Assembly (NCBI GenBank): GCA_024426085.1
Contig: CP087974.1
Span: 3,744,001 to 3,808,000, forward strand
DNA: 64,000 nt
Direction: 5' to 3'
Source of the DNA: Rhizobium sp. RCAM05350
Lineage (GTDB): Bacteria; Pseudomonadota; Alphaproteobacteria; Rhizobiales; Rhizobiaceae
Each line of letters starts with the position of its first letter. The first letter of the stretch is position 1. Both the position numbers and the translations under genes were made by a program. The notes below the pieces were generated by a model, which was given only the letters and a program-made list of their open reading frames with translations, was not told the origin of the DNA and made no database searches. Of the stretch, positions 19,220-28,558 are shown piece by piece.

Positions 19220-19798
19220 TTACCTGTTTTTCCCGGGAACCCAAAGCACATCCGACTTGCCCTTGTCGTTGGTCCAGCGGGCGGCAACGAACAGGAAATC
19301 CGACAGCCGGTTGACATAGGCCAGTGCATCGCCGCTGACGATCTCGCCGTCCATCCGGGCTAGGTCCACCATCAACCGCTCCGCCCGCCGCGCCACGGTG
19401 CGGGCGATGTGCAATGTAGCGGCCACGCCGCTGCCACCGGGCAGGACGAACGAGCGCAGCGGGTCGAGGTCGGCGTTCAGTGCATCGATCTCGGTCTCCA
19501 GCCGTGTCACTTGCGAGGCGATGATCCGCAGCGGTTCATAGGCCAGCGTCTCGCCGGTATCCGGCGTCGACAGGTCGGCGCCGAGGTCGAACAGGTCGTT
19601 CTGGATGCGCATCAGCATCGTATCGAGCGCGGCGAATTCCTGCGTATGCTGGCGCGCCAGCCCGATGAAGGAGTTGGTCTCGTCGATCGTCCCATAGGCC
19701 TCGACGCGCAGGTCGCTCTTCAGGCGGCGCGGGCCGGTAGCGAGGCCCGTCGTGCCGTCGTCGCCGGTCTTGGTGTAGATCTTGTTGAGCTTCACCAT
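19220..19798 (-). CDS. Cob(I)alamin adenosyltransferase, PduO type
   Basis: Intact, 192 residues. The ATP-binding N-terminus MVKLNKIYTKTGDDGTTGLATG, then RVEAYGTIDETNSFIGLAR, FVLPGGSGVAATLHIARTVARRAER and YVNRLSDFLFVAAR are the PduO-type signatures. It transfers the adenosyl group of ATP to cob(I)alamin to make coenzyme B12. Only 3 bp from the HIG1 gene upstream, so transcriptionally coupled. Confidence 0.93.
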   Translation of the reverse strand: MVKLNKIYTKTGDDGTTGLATGPRRLKSDLRVEAYGTIDETNSFIGLARQHTQEFAALDTMLMRIQNDLFDLGADLSTPDTGETLAYEPLRIIASQVTRLETEIDALNADLDPLRSFVLPGGSGVAATLHIARTVARRAERLMVDLARMDGEIVSGDALAYVNRLSDFLFVAARWTNDKGKSDVLWVPGKNR

Positions 19799-19801
19799 CG
19801 C

Positions 19802-19999
19802 TCAGCGGCCGCCGCCGGTGATCCACAGCGTCAGCATGATCAGAACGATCGCCACCGCTTGCAGGAACACGCGGGCCTGCATCAGCTTGTTGGATGTATT
19901 GCCGTCGCCTCCCTTTGCCATATGCACGAGGCCGCGGATGAGAACGATGGCGACAAGGCCCATGACGAGCAATGTCAAACCGGTGAGAAAACTATGCAT
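19802..19999 (-). CDS. HIG1-domain twin-transmembrane protein
   Basis: Intact, 65 residues, with two helices (FLTGLTLLVMGLVAIVLIRGLVHMA and ARVFLQAVAIVLIMLTLWIT) joined by a Gly/Asn/Lys loop, the HIG1 pattern (SNKLMQARVFLQ). In eukaryotes such proteins associate with respiratory complexes; in rhizobia the gene is a regular neighbour of the cobalamin adenosyltransferase. The specific function in bacteria is not settled. Confidence 0.85.
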   Translation of the reverse strand: MHSFLTGLTLLVMGLVAIVLIRGLVHMAKGGDGNTSNKLMQARVFLQAVAIVLIMLTLWITGGGR

Positions 20000-20022
20000 G
20001 TGACTTATCCTTGCCTTTCAGC

Positions 20023-20857
20023 TCAGCCGAGGCGGCCGATGAGACGATAGAACAGCCCGGCCGGCAGCAGTTTCTTCAAAAGCGCACCCTGTTTGGCCGG
20101 CTGCGTCACGATGTAATGCGGCTTCGGCTTCTTCGCGGTCAATGCGCGTTTCAGCGCAGTATACACCGCATCGGGTTCAAGCTTGCCTCTCGCTGGCCCG
20201 CTTTCGCCCTTCAATCTGCGCATCTGGCGCTCGTATTCCTTGGCATGCACTGAGCCTTTCAGGTCGATGAAGCGCTCGATATAGGTGACCGCATTGGCCG
20301 TGAAGCGCGACGTGATCGGACCCGGTTCGATCAGGCTCACTTCGATACCGCTGCCGTCAAGCTCCATGCGCATGGTCAGTGTCAGGCCTTCCAGGGCAAA
20401 TTTCGAAGCATTGTACGCGCCTGCGCCACCTATAAGGAACGATCCCGAGAATGGATGAGCACTGCACGATCCGCCCATGACCCTGCGCCTGCATTGCCGG
20501 GATAACACGCCGTGTCAGGTCGTGCCAGCCGATGACATTGGTCTCCAATTGTAGCCGCAGTGCCTCTACCGGCAAGTCCTCGACGGCGCCAGCCTGGCCA
20601 TAGGCACCGTTGTTGAACAGCGCATCCAGCCTGCCACCGGTGCGGGCAAACACATCGTCGACAAGATTGGATATGGTGTCCGGTCTGGTATAATCCATCA
20701 GGAAAGCTTCGATGCCGTCGTTTTCGAGCGCGGCAAGATCCTCCTCCCGCCGGACGGTGGCAAACACCCGCCAGCCGTCCTTCAAGAGGGCGCGTGCGCA
20801 CCAGGAACCGATGCCGGACGAGCAGCCGGTGACGATTATCGAGGGACGGTCAGTCAT
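20023..20857 (-). CDS. Short-chain dehydrogenase/reductase, frameshifted
   Basis: Classical SDR of about 277 residues. Cofactor motif TGCSSGIG, NNGAYGQ (NNAG equivalent), catalytic Ser in VQCSSILGIV and active-site YNASK. An extra A at 20422 (CGC-A-GGC) separates the halves; the corrected join is YRWRGAYNASKFALEGL. The C-terminus is basic (KKPKPHYIVTQPAKQGALLKKLLP). The substrate cannot be read from the sequence. It ends 23 bp from the HIG1 gene. Confidence 0.88.
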
Positions 20858-20950
20858 AATGGGTCGTTTCCTGTAGAAATTGCCGCCCGGTTTCCCATAT
20901 TCATGAACGGGTTACAATCGCAGTCGCATGATGAGACAGTTGGAGAGAGA

Positions 20951-21883
20951 ATGCCGGCCTTCATACGCATAGCCTGGAAGGTCGTCTTCGATGCCGTCTG
21001 GCATTTCAGCGAAGACGACGGCTGGGCGATGGCGAGCCATGTGGCGCTTTCCACCCTTTTGGCGATCTTTCCCTTCCTGATCTTCGGCACCGCGCTCGGC
21101 AGCTTTCTCGGCGCCGACCAGTTCGCCACGACCGCCGTGCATTTCATCTTCGATACCTGGCCGGAATCGATCGCCAAGCCGATCTCGGACGAAGTTGTGC
21201 GGGTACTGACTATCCCGCGCGGCGGGTTGCTCACCCTGTCGGTCCTGGCCGCCGCCTATTTCGCCTCGAACGGCGTCGAGGCGTTGCGGGTCTCGCTCAA
21301 CCGCGCGTATCGCGTGGCCGAAAGCCGGCAATGGTACAAGACCCGCGTTGCCAGCCTTGCCTTTGTTCTTGCCGGCGTATTGGTCCTTGCGATCGTCAGC
21401 TTGCTGCTCGTCGCGGTGCCGCTCGCCATCCGCTATGCCGGTACCTATCTGCCCTGGCTCAACAATCTTCTGACCATGATCGACAGCTGGAGCCTTGCCG
21501 GCGTCTTCGTCATGCTGGCCACTGGCCTCATCGTCAGCCATCTCTGGCTGCCGGATGGACGCCGCAAGATCATGGATGTGCTTCCGGGCATCATCTTGAC
21601 CTTGATCGCCTGGTCGATCGGCGCCTATGTCTTTGCCTCCTATCTCGCCACCTTCGCCACCTACGTTTCGACCTATGCCGGCCTTGCCTCGATCATGATC
21701 GCGCTGGTCTTTCTCTATATCGTCGGCGTCATCTTCATCCTCGGCGCGGAGATCAACGCGGCGATCATGAAATACAAGGTCAAGCGCATGGTGATCCGCC
21801 ACATCATGGGGCGCAGGCAGGATGACGTGAAAGTGGAAGCAGCAACCGGCGAGACAGAGGTTCCCAGGGAAAACGTCCTATAG
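20951..21883 (+). CDS. YihY/BrkB-family inner membrane protein
   Basis: Intact, 310 residues, with six hydrophobic helices and the family blocks DDGWAMASHVALSTLLAIFPFLIF and YFASNGVEALRVSLNRAY. The C-terminal tail is charged. The ATG at 20951 follows GGAGAGAG. Earlier descriptions as RNase BN were a misassignment; the actual function is unknown. Its stop (21881-21883) overlaps the 3' end of the convergent gluQRS gene. Confidence 0.88.
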   Translation: MPAFIRIAWKVVFDAVWHFSEDDGWAMASHVALSTLLAIFPFLIFGTALGSFLGADQFATTAVHFIFDTWPESIAKPISDEVVRVLTIPRGGLLTLSVLAAAYFASNGVEALRVSLNRAYRVAESRQWYKTRVASLAFVLAGVLVLAIVSLLLVAVPLAIRYAGTYLPWLNNLLTMIDSWSLAGVFVMLATGLIVSHLWLPDGRRKIMDVLPGIILTLIAWSIGAYVFASYLATFATYVSTYAGLASIMIALVFLYIVGVIFILGAEINAAIMKYKVKRMVIRHIMGRRQDDVKVEAATGETEVPRENVL

Positions 21884-22767
21884 GATCATCGTCCGGACAT
21901 CGTCCGGTGCCTTGCCCGCGTCCCGGAAGGCGGCGATGCCGGTGTCGCGGTTGCTCTTCGACAACTTGCGGCCGTCAGGCCCTGAGGATCAGCCGGTGGT
22001 GGTGATAGACCGGCTGGGGAAGGGCGAGCAGGCTTTGCAGCAGCCGGTGCACCGATGTTGCATGAAAGAGATCGCTGCCCCTGACTACATGACTGACGCC
22101 TTGCAACGCATCATCCAGCGTCACCGCCAGGTGATAGCTCGACGGTGCATCCGAGCGTGACAGCACGACATCGCCCCCAGGCAGCAGGGTCGGCCACGAT
22201 CACACCGGTTTGACCATCCGGGCCGGCACCGGTTTCCTGCCATGTCAGCGGCTCCTTTAGCTCCGCCAGCGCCTTAACCATGTCCAGCCGCCAGGCATGC
22301 GGCTTGCCGCCGGCGAGCATACGCTGACGGGCATCGGCTGACAGCTTCCGTTCCTCGCCGGGGTAAAGTGGGGCACCGTCCGGATCGCGCGGCCAGGCTT
22401 TGCCCCTTGCCTCGAATTCGGTGACGGCATTCTTGATCGCCCCCGCGTCAGGAAGGCCGGATAGACGAGATCCCGGTCGATCAGCTTGCCGAGCGACTGG
22501 CGGTAGAGATCGAGATGCTCCGATTGCCGCCGCGCCGGTTTTTCCCAGTCGAGCCCAAGCCATTCGAGATCCGCGACAATCCCTGCCTCGAACTCCGGCG
22601 TACAGCGGGCAATGTCGATATCCTCGATCCGCAACAGGAAGTGTCCGCGCTCTGCTTTCGCCATGTCATGATTGAGAATTGCCGATAGCGCGTGACCAAG
22701 ATGAAGCTGGCCGTTCGGGCTTGGCGCGAACCGGAATACCTGGTTGTTTTGACACAGTTTTGTTCAT
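21878..22767 (-). CDS. gluQ: Glutamyl-Q tRNA(Asp) synthetase, four frameshifts
   Basis: A truncated glutamyl-tRNA synthetase paralogue that charges queuosine of tRNA-Asp with glutamate. Class I signature FAPSPNGQLHLGHALSA, then FLLRIEDIDIARCTPEFEAGI, GDVVLSRSDAPSSYHLAVTLDDALQGVSHVVRG and C-terminal DGRKLSKSNRDTG. It has no anticodon-binding domain, and corrected length is 295 residues. Indels: A at 22741 (CC-A-GG), one G missing near 22441 (G-run), an extra G near 22182 (TGGGGG), and T at 21977 (GCC-T-GAC). The start ATG at 22767 is in frame with the corrected N-terminus. Confidence 0.9.
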
Positions 22768-22855
22768 AGTTTCTTCTTGGCATGGAAGCGCGCTTCCAGC
22801 CATCGATTTTGCCCTTATATAGACCGAACGTCGACGTCGCACCGGAGGGCTGGAG

Positions 22856-23503
22856 ATGCGGATCATCCGCACGCACGAGGATATCACCGCGGGTCTGAGC
22901 GGACTGGTGATGCTCGATGCGCGGCTGGAGCATGTCGTGTCGAAGGCAGGTCCCGTGCCGTTGCGCCGGAGCGATCCGGGCTATCGCGGCATCGCCAATA
23001 TCATCGTCTCGCAGATGGTCTCGAAAGCCAGCGCCGCCGCGATCTGGAACCGCATGGAGGCAACGCTCGGCAATATCGATGCCGCCAGCGTCACGGCCAT
23101 GTCCGACGAGGATTGCCGCCTGGTTGGCCTGTCCGGCGCCAAGGCCGATACGCTGCGGCGGGTGGCCCTGCGCCGTGCTCGACGGCGAACTTGATCTGGA
23201 GGCGATCTGTTCGATCGAGGGCAGCGCCGCCATCCGCGAGATGACCGCCATCAAGGGCGTCGGCCGCTGGACGGCGGAGGTCTATCTGCTGTTTTGCGCC
23301 GGCCATCCGGATGTGTTTCCGGTCGGAGACGTGGCTCTGCAAAATGCCGTCAGTCATGCGCTGATGCTGGAAATGCGCCCCTCGGTGCGTGAACTTGATC
23401 TGCTGACCGAGCTCTGGGCACCATGGCGCAGTGTCGTGGCGCGCCTGTTCTGGGCCTATTATGCCACGGAAATGCGCCGGGACGGCACTCGGTGGCTCTT
23501 TAA
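22856..23503 (+). CDS. alkA: DNA-3-methyladenine glycosylase II (AlkA-like), frameshifted
   Basis: HhH-GPD base-excision glycosylase of about 216 residues. Core blocks are YRGIANIIVSQMVSKASAAAIWNRM, the helix-hairpin-helix EMTAIKGVGRWTAEVYLLFCAGHPDVFPVGDVALQNAV with catalytic Asp, and WAPWRSVVARLFWAYYA. One GC unit appears lost near 23170 (CTGCGCCGTG, expected LRAVLDGELDL). As read the frame continues to 23555; a -1 near 23491 would give DGTPVAL and a TAA at 23501-23503, the more likely natural end. Confidence 0.88.
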
Positions 23504-23611
23504 GTCAAAAAGCGAATCTTTTGTTTCCTTTTTCCTTTTGGCTTCACAATCCTGACGCAACGGGCCTAATATAGAAGGTGCAGGTGCCGAATCGAGCAGG
23601 AGTATACTGGC

Positions 23612-24170
23612 TTGACGATTGCAGTCTCACCACACGGTCTCCCAGCGCTCGTGCTGAACGCTGACTATAGGCCGCTGAGTTATTACCCCTTGTCGCTCTG
23701 GTCCTGGCAGGACGCGATCAAGGCCGTTTTCCTAGACCGCGTGCATATCCTGGCCGAATACGATCATCAGGTCTCTTCCCCCAGCTTTTCCATGCGCCTG
23801 CCAAGTGTCGTCTGCCTGAAAAGCTATGTGCAGCCGTCCCGCCATCCGGCTTTCACCCGGTTCAACGTGTTCCTGCGTGACCGGTTCTGAATGCCAGTAT
23901 TGTGGTTCACCGGATGACTTGACCTTCGACCATGTGATCCCGCGCTGCTGTGGCGGCCAGACCACCTGGGAAAATGTCGTTGCCGCCTGCTCGCCCTGCA
24001 ATCTGCGCAAGGGCGGCAAGCTGCCCCGTCATGCGGGCATGTTCCCGCATCAGAAACCGTTCCACCCGACGGTGCAGGACCTGCACAATAACGGCCGGCT
24101 GTTCCCGCCAAACCATTTGCATGACAGCTGGATGGACTATCTCTACTGGGATGTCGAACTGCAGCCGTAG
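23612..24170 (+). CDS. HNH endonuclease, frameshifted
   Basis: Conserved alphaproteobacterial HNH protein, about 185 residues. N-terminal LPALVLNADYRPLSYYPLSLWSWQDAIKAVF, then zinc-finger HNH core CQYCGSPDDLTFDHVIPRCCGGQTTWENVVAACSPCNLRKGGK with catalytic DH. An extra T at 23888 (TTC-T-GAATGC) creates a TGA exactly between the two parts; the corrected join is RDRFECQYCG. No ATG fits; TTG at 23612 after CAGGAG is the likely start. The biological role is unknown. The family is chromosomal and widely conserved, so it is not evidence of a mobile element. Confidence 0.87.
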
Positions 24171-24222
24171 CGATTTGGTCACTTCGAGCGTGCGAACGGG
24201 GCAGGTAGCCCCAAGATCCTCC

Positions 24223-24336
24223 GTCATTCCTGTGCTTGTCACAGGAATCCAGCCACGCGACGTCTGTCGCGTGAAAAGAGTCCTTTAGCGGCGGAGACCG
24301 CCGCTGCTGGATCCCCGCCACAAGGGCGAGGATGAC
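24223..24336. repeat. Compound palindromic intergenic repeat (RIME-like)
   Basis: The outer ends are an imperfect inverted pair of about 31 bp: GTCATTCCTGTGCTTGTC..AATCCAGC (24223 on) and, in reverse complement, GTCATCCTCGCCCTTGTG..GATCCAGC (ending 24336). Inside are two perfect hairpins, CACGCGAC-gtct-GTCGCGTG and GCGGCGG-aga-CCGCCGC. It lies in the gap between the HNH gene and dsbB. The architecture matches the rhizobial intergenic mosaic elements (RIME class) I know; family assignment needs comparison to genomic copies. Confidence 0.75.
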
Positions 24337-24386
24337 CATGAAGGGAAGGTTTATAAAAATAGCCGGGCCGCTTGCCGGCTAACAGG

Positions 24387-24905
24387 TTACGCCTTGGCAG
24401 CGCGCGCAGCGCAATAGCGGCCAGGATCAGGCTGGCAATGACGTTCCAGCCGGCAAAGGAAAGACCGAGCACGCGCAGGGCAGCATCCGTGCAGGACGGG
24501 CCGTGCTTGCTGTCGAGATCGCCGAGCAGGTCACCGACATTGCCGGAAACGCCAGATGCCGACGTTGCACAGGTCGCAGGTCCCTCCCAGAAATGCCATT
24601 CGACGCCGGCGTGATAGACGCCGGTTCCGGCACCCACCAACATCAGGATACCGATGACCACAAGCACGCGCGTCGTCCAGGCAGGCAGGCGCAGAACCGA
24701 AGTGGCAATTGCGACGATGCCGATCGGGATACCCCAGTAATAGGGCGTCCGCTGCATCAGGCAGAGCGCGCAGGGGATATAGCCGCCGATATGCTCGAAG
24801 GCGAGCGCACTGCCGACGGTGGCAGTCATGCCGAGCGTGGCGGAGGACAGACGGCAGGAGGCCGCGGGGTGGCTGGGTCAGGCTGTCGCTCAAGGCGGGC
24901 TCCAT
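24387..24905 (-). CDS. dsbB: Disulfide bond formation protein DsbB, frameshifted
   Basis: Inner-membrane quinone-linked oxidase that re-oxidises DsbA. Four helices, the first redox pair in GGYIPCALCLMQRTPYYWGIP, and a periplasmic loop with the second pair (ATCATSASG..PSCTDAAL). An extra base near 24865 (CCCC-GCGG) separates the N-terminus MEPALSDSLTQPP from AASCRLSSATLGMTATVGSALAF. As written the 3' end runs into the repeat; a -1 in GCGCGCGC near 24402 restores a RAAKA ending with TAA at 24387-24389. Coding start overlaps the end of the YqaA gene. Confidence 0.85.
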
Positions 24906-25501
24906 CGGGATGTCAGGCAAGGGAAACGGTAGGCTGCGAACATGGCGATCAGCAGGCCAGCCACAGCCGCGGCGAGCATCCCCAGCCGCTTTTCGATGAA
25001 ATGGCGAATCCCTTCGCCGTAGCGCTGCAGCAGCCAGGCCAGCAGGAAAAAGCGGGCGCCGCGGGCAACAACGGCCGAGATGATGAACAGGCCAAGATTG
25101 ATGTTGGCGGCACCGGACAGAATGGTGACCACCTTGATCGGCGGCAGATGCGCAAGCCCTGAGGTGACAAGCAGCAGCACCAGCGTCTCATAGCCAACCG
25201 ATGCCTTCATCGTTTCGAAGGCTTCGAGCTTGCCGTAGAAATGCAGGATCGGCTTGGCCAGCGCCTCGAAGGCGTAATGGCCGATATACCAGCCGGCAAT
25301 GCCGCCGAGCACCGAGGCGACGGTCGCGACGAAGGCGTAACGGTAGGCACGCTCCGGACGGGCCAGCGCCATCGGCAGGAAGAGAACGTCGGCTGGAACC
25401 AGGAAGACGGAACTTTCGACGAAAGCGATAACTGCGAGCCACGCTTCGGCGGATTTCCGGGCGGCGAGCGACATTGTCCAGTCGTAAAGGCGTCGAAGCA
25501 T
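24890..25501 (-). CDS. YqaA/DedA-like (SNARE-associated, VTT-domain) membrane protein
   Basis: About 203 residues starting MLRRLYDWTMSLAARKSAE. The VTT-type segments are AVIAFVESSVFLVPADVLFLPMALARPERAYRYAFVATVASVLGGIAGWYIG and TSGLAHLPPIKVVTILSGAANINLGLFI. Members are integral membrane proteins linked to lipid or proton-dependent transport; YqaA itself is uncharacterised. It is cotranscribed with dsbB (16-bp overlap). Confidence 0.83.
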   Translation of the reverse strand: MLRRLYDWTMSLAARKSAEAWLAVIAFVESSVFLVPADVLFLPMALARPERAYRYAFVATVASVLGGIAGWYIGHYAFEALAKPILHFYGKLEAFETMKASVGYETLVLLLVTSGLAHLPPIKVVTILSGAANINLGLFIISAVVARGARFFLLAWLLQRYGEGIRHFIEKRLGMLAAAVAGLLIAMFAAYRFPCLTSRWSPP

Positions 25502-25678
25502 CAAGGATTTCCAGTTTCGGTCCACGCCTTTTAGGCAGGATTGCCCAAGCTGTAAATGATTTGCTGCGGATGCGAACTGCACAGTTTTGTGATTCCCGCC
25601 CGACGATATTCAAAATCCCGGTTGACCGTTCCAAATCGGTTCGTGTAAACGCTTTTTGCTACCCCGAAAGGTATCCGT

Positions 25679-25764
25679 GCCCCCGTTGGCGGAATTGGTA
25701 GACGCGCCTGACTCAAAATCAGGTTCCGAGAGGAGTGCTGGTTCGATTCCGGCACGGGGCACCA
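25679..25764 (+). tRNA. tRNA-Leu (anticodon CAA) with one extra C in the acceptor stem
   Basis: D-arm GGCGGAATTGGTAGACGC, anticodon stem-loop CCTGA-CTCAAAA-TCAGG (anticodon CAA), short class II variable arm (TTCCGAGAGGAGT), T-arm GCTGG-TTCGATT-CCGGC, 3' acceptor ACGGGGC, discriminator A and encoded CCA. The 5' acceptor reads GCCCCCGT. With four Cs instead of five, GCCCCGT pairs perfectly with ACGGGGC, and T8 falls in place. As written the stem is shifted and pair 1-72 fails. So one C is almost certainly an error of the kind seen in the protein genes. Confidence 0.93.
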
Positions 25765-26010
25765 TTTCATTTTCCCCTTTGATTTTGTTCTATTGTCTCA
25801 GATGTTTTGCGTGCCGTCGTATTGACCCGGCAAACACGATATCGAAAGCCGCCCGACTGCGCGCTATCTGATGCAACAAACCGGCCCTCATGCCATTGTC
25901 TCTTCGACGGCGTTGATGCGAAAATCAGGCCCCGCCATGGGGTGGCGCCGGTGACGAAGGGTTTGGGGTCGTGGGGGCGTCAGACCGAGGCGTACAGCGG
26001 GAGGATTCTA

Positions 26011-26304
26011 ATGGGTAAGACATTGGCATTCTTGATTTCGATTTGCTTGGTCAGTCCGGCATGGTCGCACGACTTTTACGAAGTCACTTGCTGCGCCGGG
26101 CGCGATTGCAAGCCGATACCGGCGAGTGATGTGACGCCGACGAAGGACGGCTGGCTCGCACGGACGACCGGTGAGGTCATCGCCTACAAGACCTGGCCTC
26201 TCAGGCGATCTCCCGACGGGCAGTTCCATCGGTGTGCCGCCTTCAACGATTTCGGCCCCAAGGGTAGAACCAAATGCCTTTATATCCCGGATATGGGCGA
26301 ATGA
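26011..26304 (+). CDS. Small exported Cys-containing protein of unknown function
   Basis: 97 residues with a clear signal peptide (MGKTLAFLISICLVSPAWSHD; cleavage likely after AWS). The mature part holds five cysteines (VTCCAGRDCK, HRCAAF, TKCLYI), suggesting disulfides in the periplasm. ATG 26011 follows GGGAGG. Intact. The upstream gap (25765-26010) and the downstream gap (26305-26572) show no other gene. Similar small exported proteins are common in rhizobia without known function. Confidence 0.65.
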   Translation: MGKTLAFLISICLVSPAWSHDFYEVTCCAGRDCKPIPASDVTPTKDGWLARTTGEVIAYKTWPLRRSPDGQFHRCAAFNDFGPKGRTKCLYIPDMGE

Positions 26305-26572
26305 AGTGACGATCTTCAACAGTGCGGCATCTGCCGAATCATATGGAAGCGGCATTCGCCCGGCGCGTGCAATACGCAACTTGCTTAATTGAAATACAAC
26401 TATCCGGCGTGCGGGTTGTGAATATCAGCATCCGCTTGCTCCAAATCAGCACAGGTCCAAAAGACGGTTAACCGCCACGCGGTATCTCGATTGCAAAACT
26501 TTTCAACGGCGCCCAGTCTGGAACAAATCAATCCCCAATCGGCACACAATGCCGTCAACCACGGAGTCGAGC

Positions 26573-26797
26573 ATGTCCCAGTCTGCTACGTCCTGCGCCA
26601 TTTTCGATGACGTTGAAGCGCTGTCCGGCGCGTTGTTCTCATGGTGCGCTGAGCGCGGCGTCCGTCTGCGCAGCCAGGAAGGTGTCAGTGCGGCCGGTGC
26701 CGTGATCGATCTTTTCTTTGCAGGCTACACAACACAGGACGAGCTGCTTGACGCATTGAATGACCGTCATAGCCGCGAGTTCGTCTTTGCTTCCTGA
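26573..26797 (+). CDS. Small hypothetical protein, 74 residues
   Basis: Intact ORF MSQSATSCAIFDDVEALSGALFSWCAERGVRL..GAVIDLFFAGYTTQDELLDALNDRH, predicted mostly helical and acidic at the C-terminus. ATG 26573 is preferred over an in-frame ATG at 26549 because GGAG lies 8-10 bases upstream. No domain recognised. It precedes the acyl-CoA synthetase by about 105 bp on the same strand. Confidence 0.55.
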   Translation: MSQSATSCAIFDDVEALSGALFSWCAERGVRLRSQEGVSAAGAVIDLFFAGYTTQDELLDALNDRHSREFVFAS

Positions 26798-26902
26798 AGC
26801 CGCGACAGAGCGCCGCCGGTTCGAGGTTGGCGTGGGCTTCAGTTGAATTTCATGATCTGGAAGTGTTAGGTGCGCCGCAGCGTAATTTCTTGCGGCGGGC
26901 AC

Positions 26903-28532
26903 ATGCTTCCGATCAGTGATACCTATGACAATCTCCGCCGGGACTTCCGCTGGCAGATTCCTGGAAAATTCAACATCGGCGCGGCCGTTAGCGATGTCTG
27001 GGCCGCGCGCGAGCCTGACCGGGTCTGCCTGCAGCATTTCAGCCCGGACGGCGCGCATCTGTCGCTGACCTATGGGGCTTTCTCGGTTCAATCCTCCTCC
27101 TTTGCCCAAGGGCTTCTGGAACAGGGTGTCAGGGCCGGTGATCGGGTGGCAATCCTCCTGCCTCAGAGTTTCGAGACCGCAATCGCCCATGCCGCAATCT
27201 ACAAGCTCGGCGCCATCGCCCTGCCGCTGGCGCTGCTGTTCGGCGTCGAGGCGCTTGAATACCGGCTGCGGGACGCAGGTGCTGTGGCCATTGTCACCAA
27301 TCGCTTCGGCCACGAGAAGATCGCAGCGATCCGTCATCAGTTGCCGGATCTGAAAACCGTCGTGCTGGTGGAGGACAACGGGCCGGATACGATCGCCTTT
27401 GCAGCACTTGCGCAGACGCCCGCGCCGAATTTTGTTGCGGCCGATACGACGCCGGACGATCCAGCGATGATGATCTATACGTCGGGCACGACGGGACCAC
27501 CGAAGGGCGCGCTGCACGGACATCGCGTTTTGCTCGGCCATATCCCCGGCTTCCAGTTCCACCACGCCTTCCTGCCGCAGCCGGGCGACCGGATGTGGAC
27601 GCCGGCCGACTGGGCCTGGGCAGGCGGGCTGCTGAATGCGCTTCTGCCCTCGCTGCTGCTCGGTGTTCCCGTTGTGTCCTCGCCCGGCCAGAAATTTGAT
27701 CCGCATATGGCCTTTCGCATCCTGGAGGAGATGGACGTGCGCAATGCGTTCATTCCGCCGACGGCATTGCGGCTGATGAAATCGGTCGAAAATCCACGCG
27801 CTCTACAGGCTCAATCTGCGCACCATTGGCTCGGCCGGCGGATCTCTCGGGCGCGAAACCTGGGAACAGGCAAGCGCGGCGTTCGGGGTTCCGGTCAACG
27901 AGTTCTACGGCCAGACGGAGTGCAACATCGTGCTGTCGTCGGCGGCCAACCTCGGTGTGCTGAAGCCCGGTTCGATGGGCAAGCCGGCGCCCGGTCATGA
28001 CGTTGCGATCATTGACAGCGAGGGCAGGGAGCTTCCCATTGGCACCGTCGGCCAGGTCGCGGTGCGCCGGCCCGATCCGGTGATGTTCCTCGGCTATTGG
28101 AACAACGACGCGGCGACATCGGCAAAATTCATCGGCGACTGGATGACGACGGGCGACCAGGGCGTTCGGGATGAAGAGGGCTATATTACCTTCTTCGGCC
28201 GTGACGACGATGTCATCACCTCGTCCGGCTACCGCATCGGTCCGGGCGAGATCGAGGATTGCTTAGCGGGGCATCCGGCCGTGCAGCTTGCTGCTGCCAT
28301 CGGCAAGCCCGATCCGGTGCGCACGGAGATCGTCAAGGCCTATGTGGTGCTGAGGCCGGGCCATGCGGCAAGCACTGAGCTTGCCGCGGATATCCGCGAT
28401 TGGGTCAAGACGCGGCTGTCGATGCATGAATATCCGCGCGAGATCGAGTTTCTCGACAGCTTGCCGTTGACCACCTCCGGCAAGGTCATCCGCCGCATCC
28501 TGCGCGATAAGGCGATCGTGGAGGAGGGCTGA
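26903..28532 (+). CDS. AMP-dependent acyl-CoA synthetase/ligase, frameshifted
   Basis: ANL-superfamily enzyme of about 543 residues that activates an acid as acyl-AMP and then acyl-CoA. P-loop-like MIYTSGTTGPPKGALHGH, NEFYGQTECN, adenylate motif WMTTGDQG, hinge GYRIGPGEIEDCLAGHP and C-terminal catalytic Lys in TTSGKVIRRILRDK. One GC unit appears lost near 27797 (CCACGCGCTC, expected ENPRALYRLNLRTIGSAGG). The acetyl-CoA-synthetase-like WTPADWAWAGG block suggests short or medium acids; specificity is inferred. It converges with the FemAB-like gene. Confidence 0.88.
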
Positions 28533-28558
28533 TCGCTCGCCCCAGACCGGAGCCTGCC

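Noticed and set aside
23612..24170. HNH nuclease as part of a mobile intron or phage
   Set aside because: The protein belongs to a conserved chromosomal alphaproteobacterial family; no intron core, inteins or phage genes flank it.
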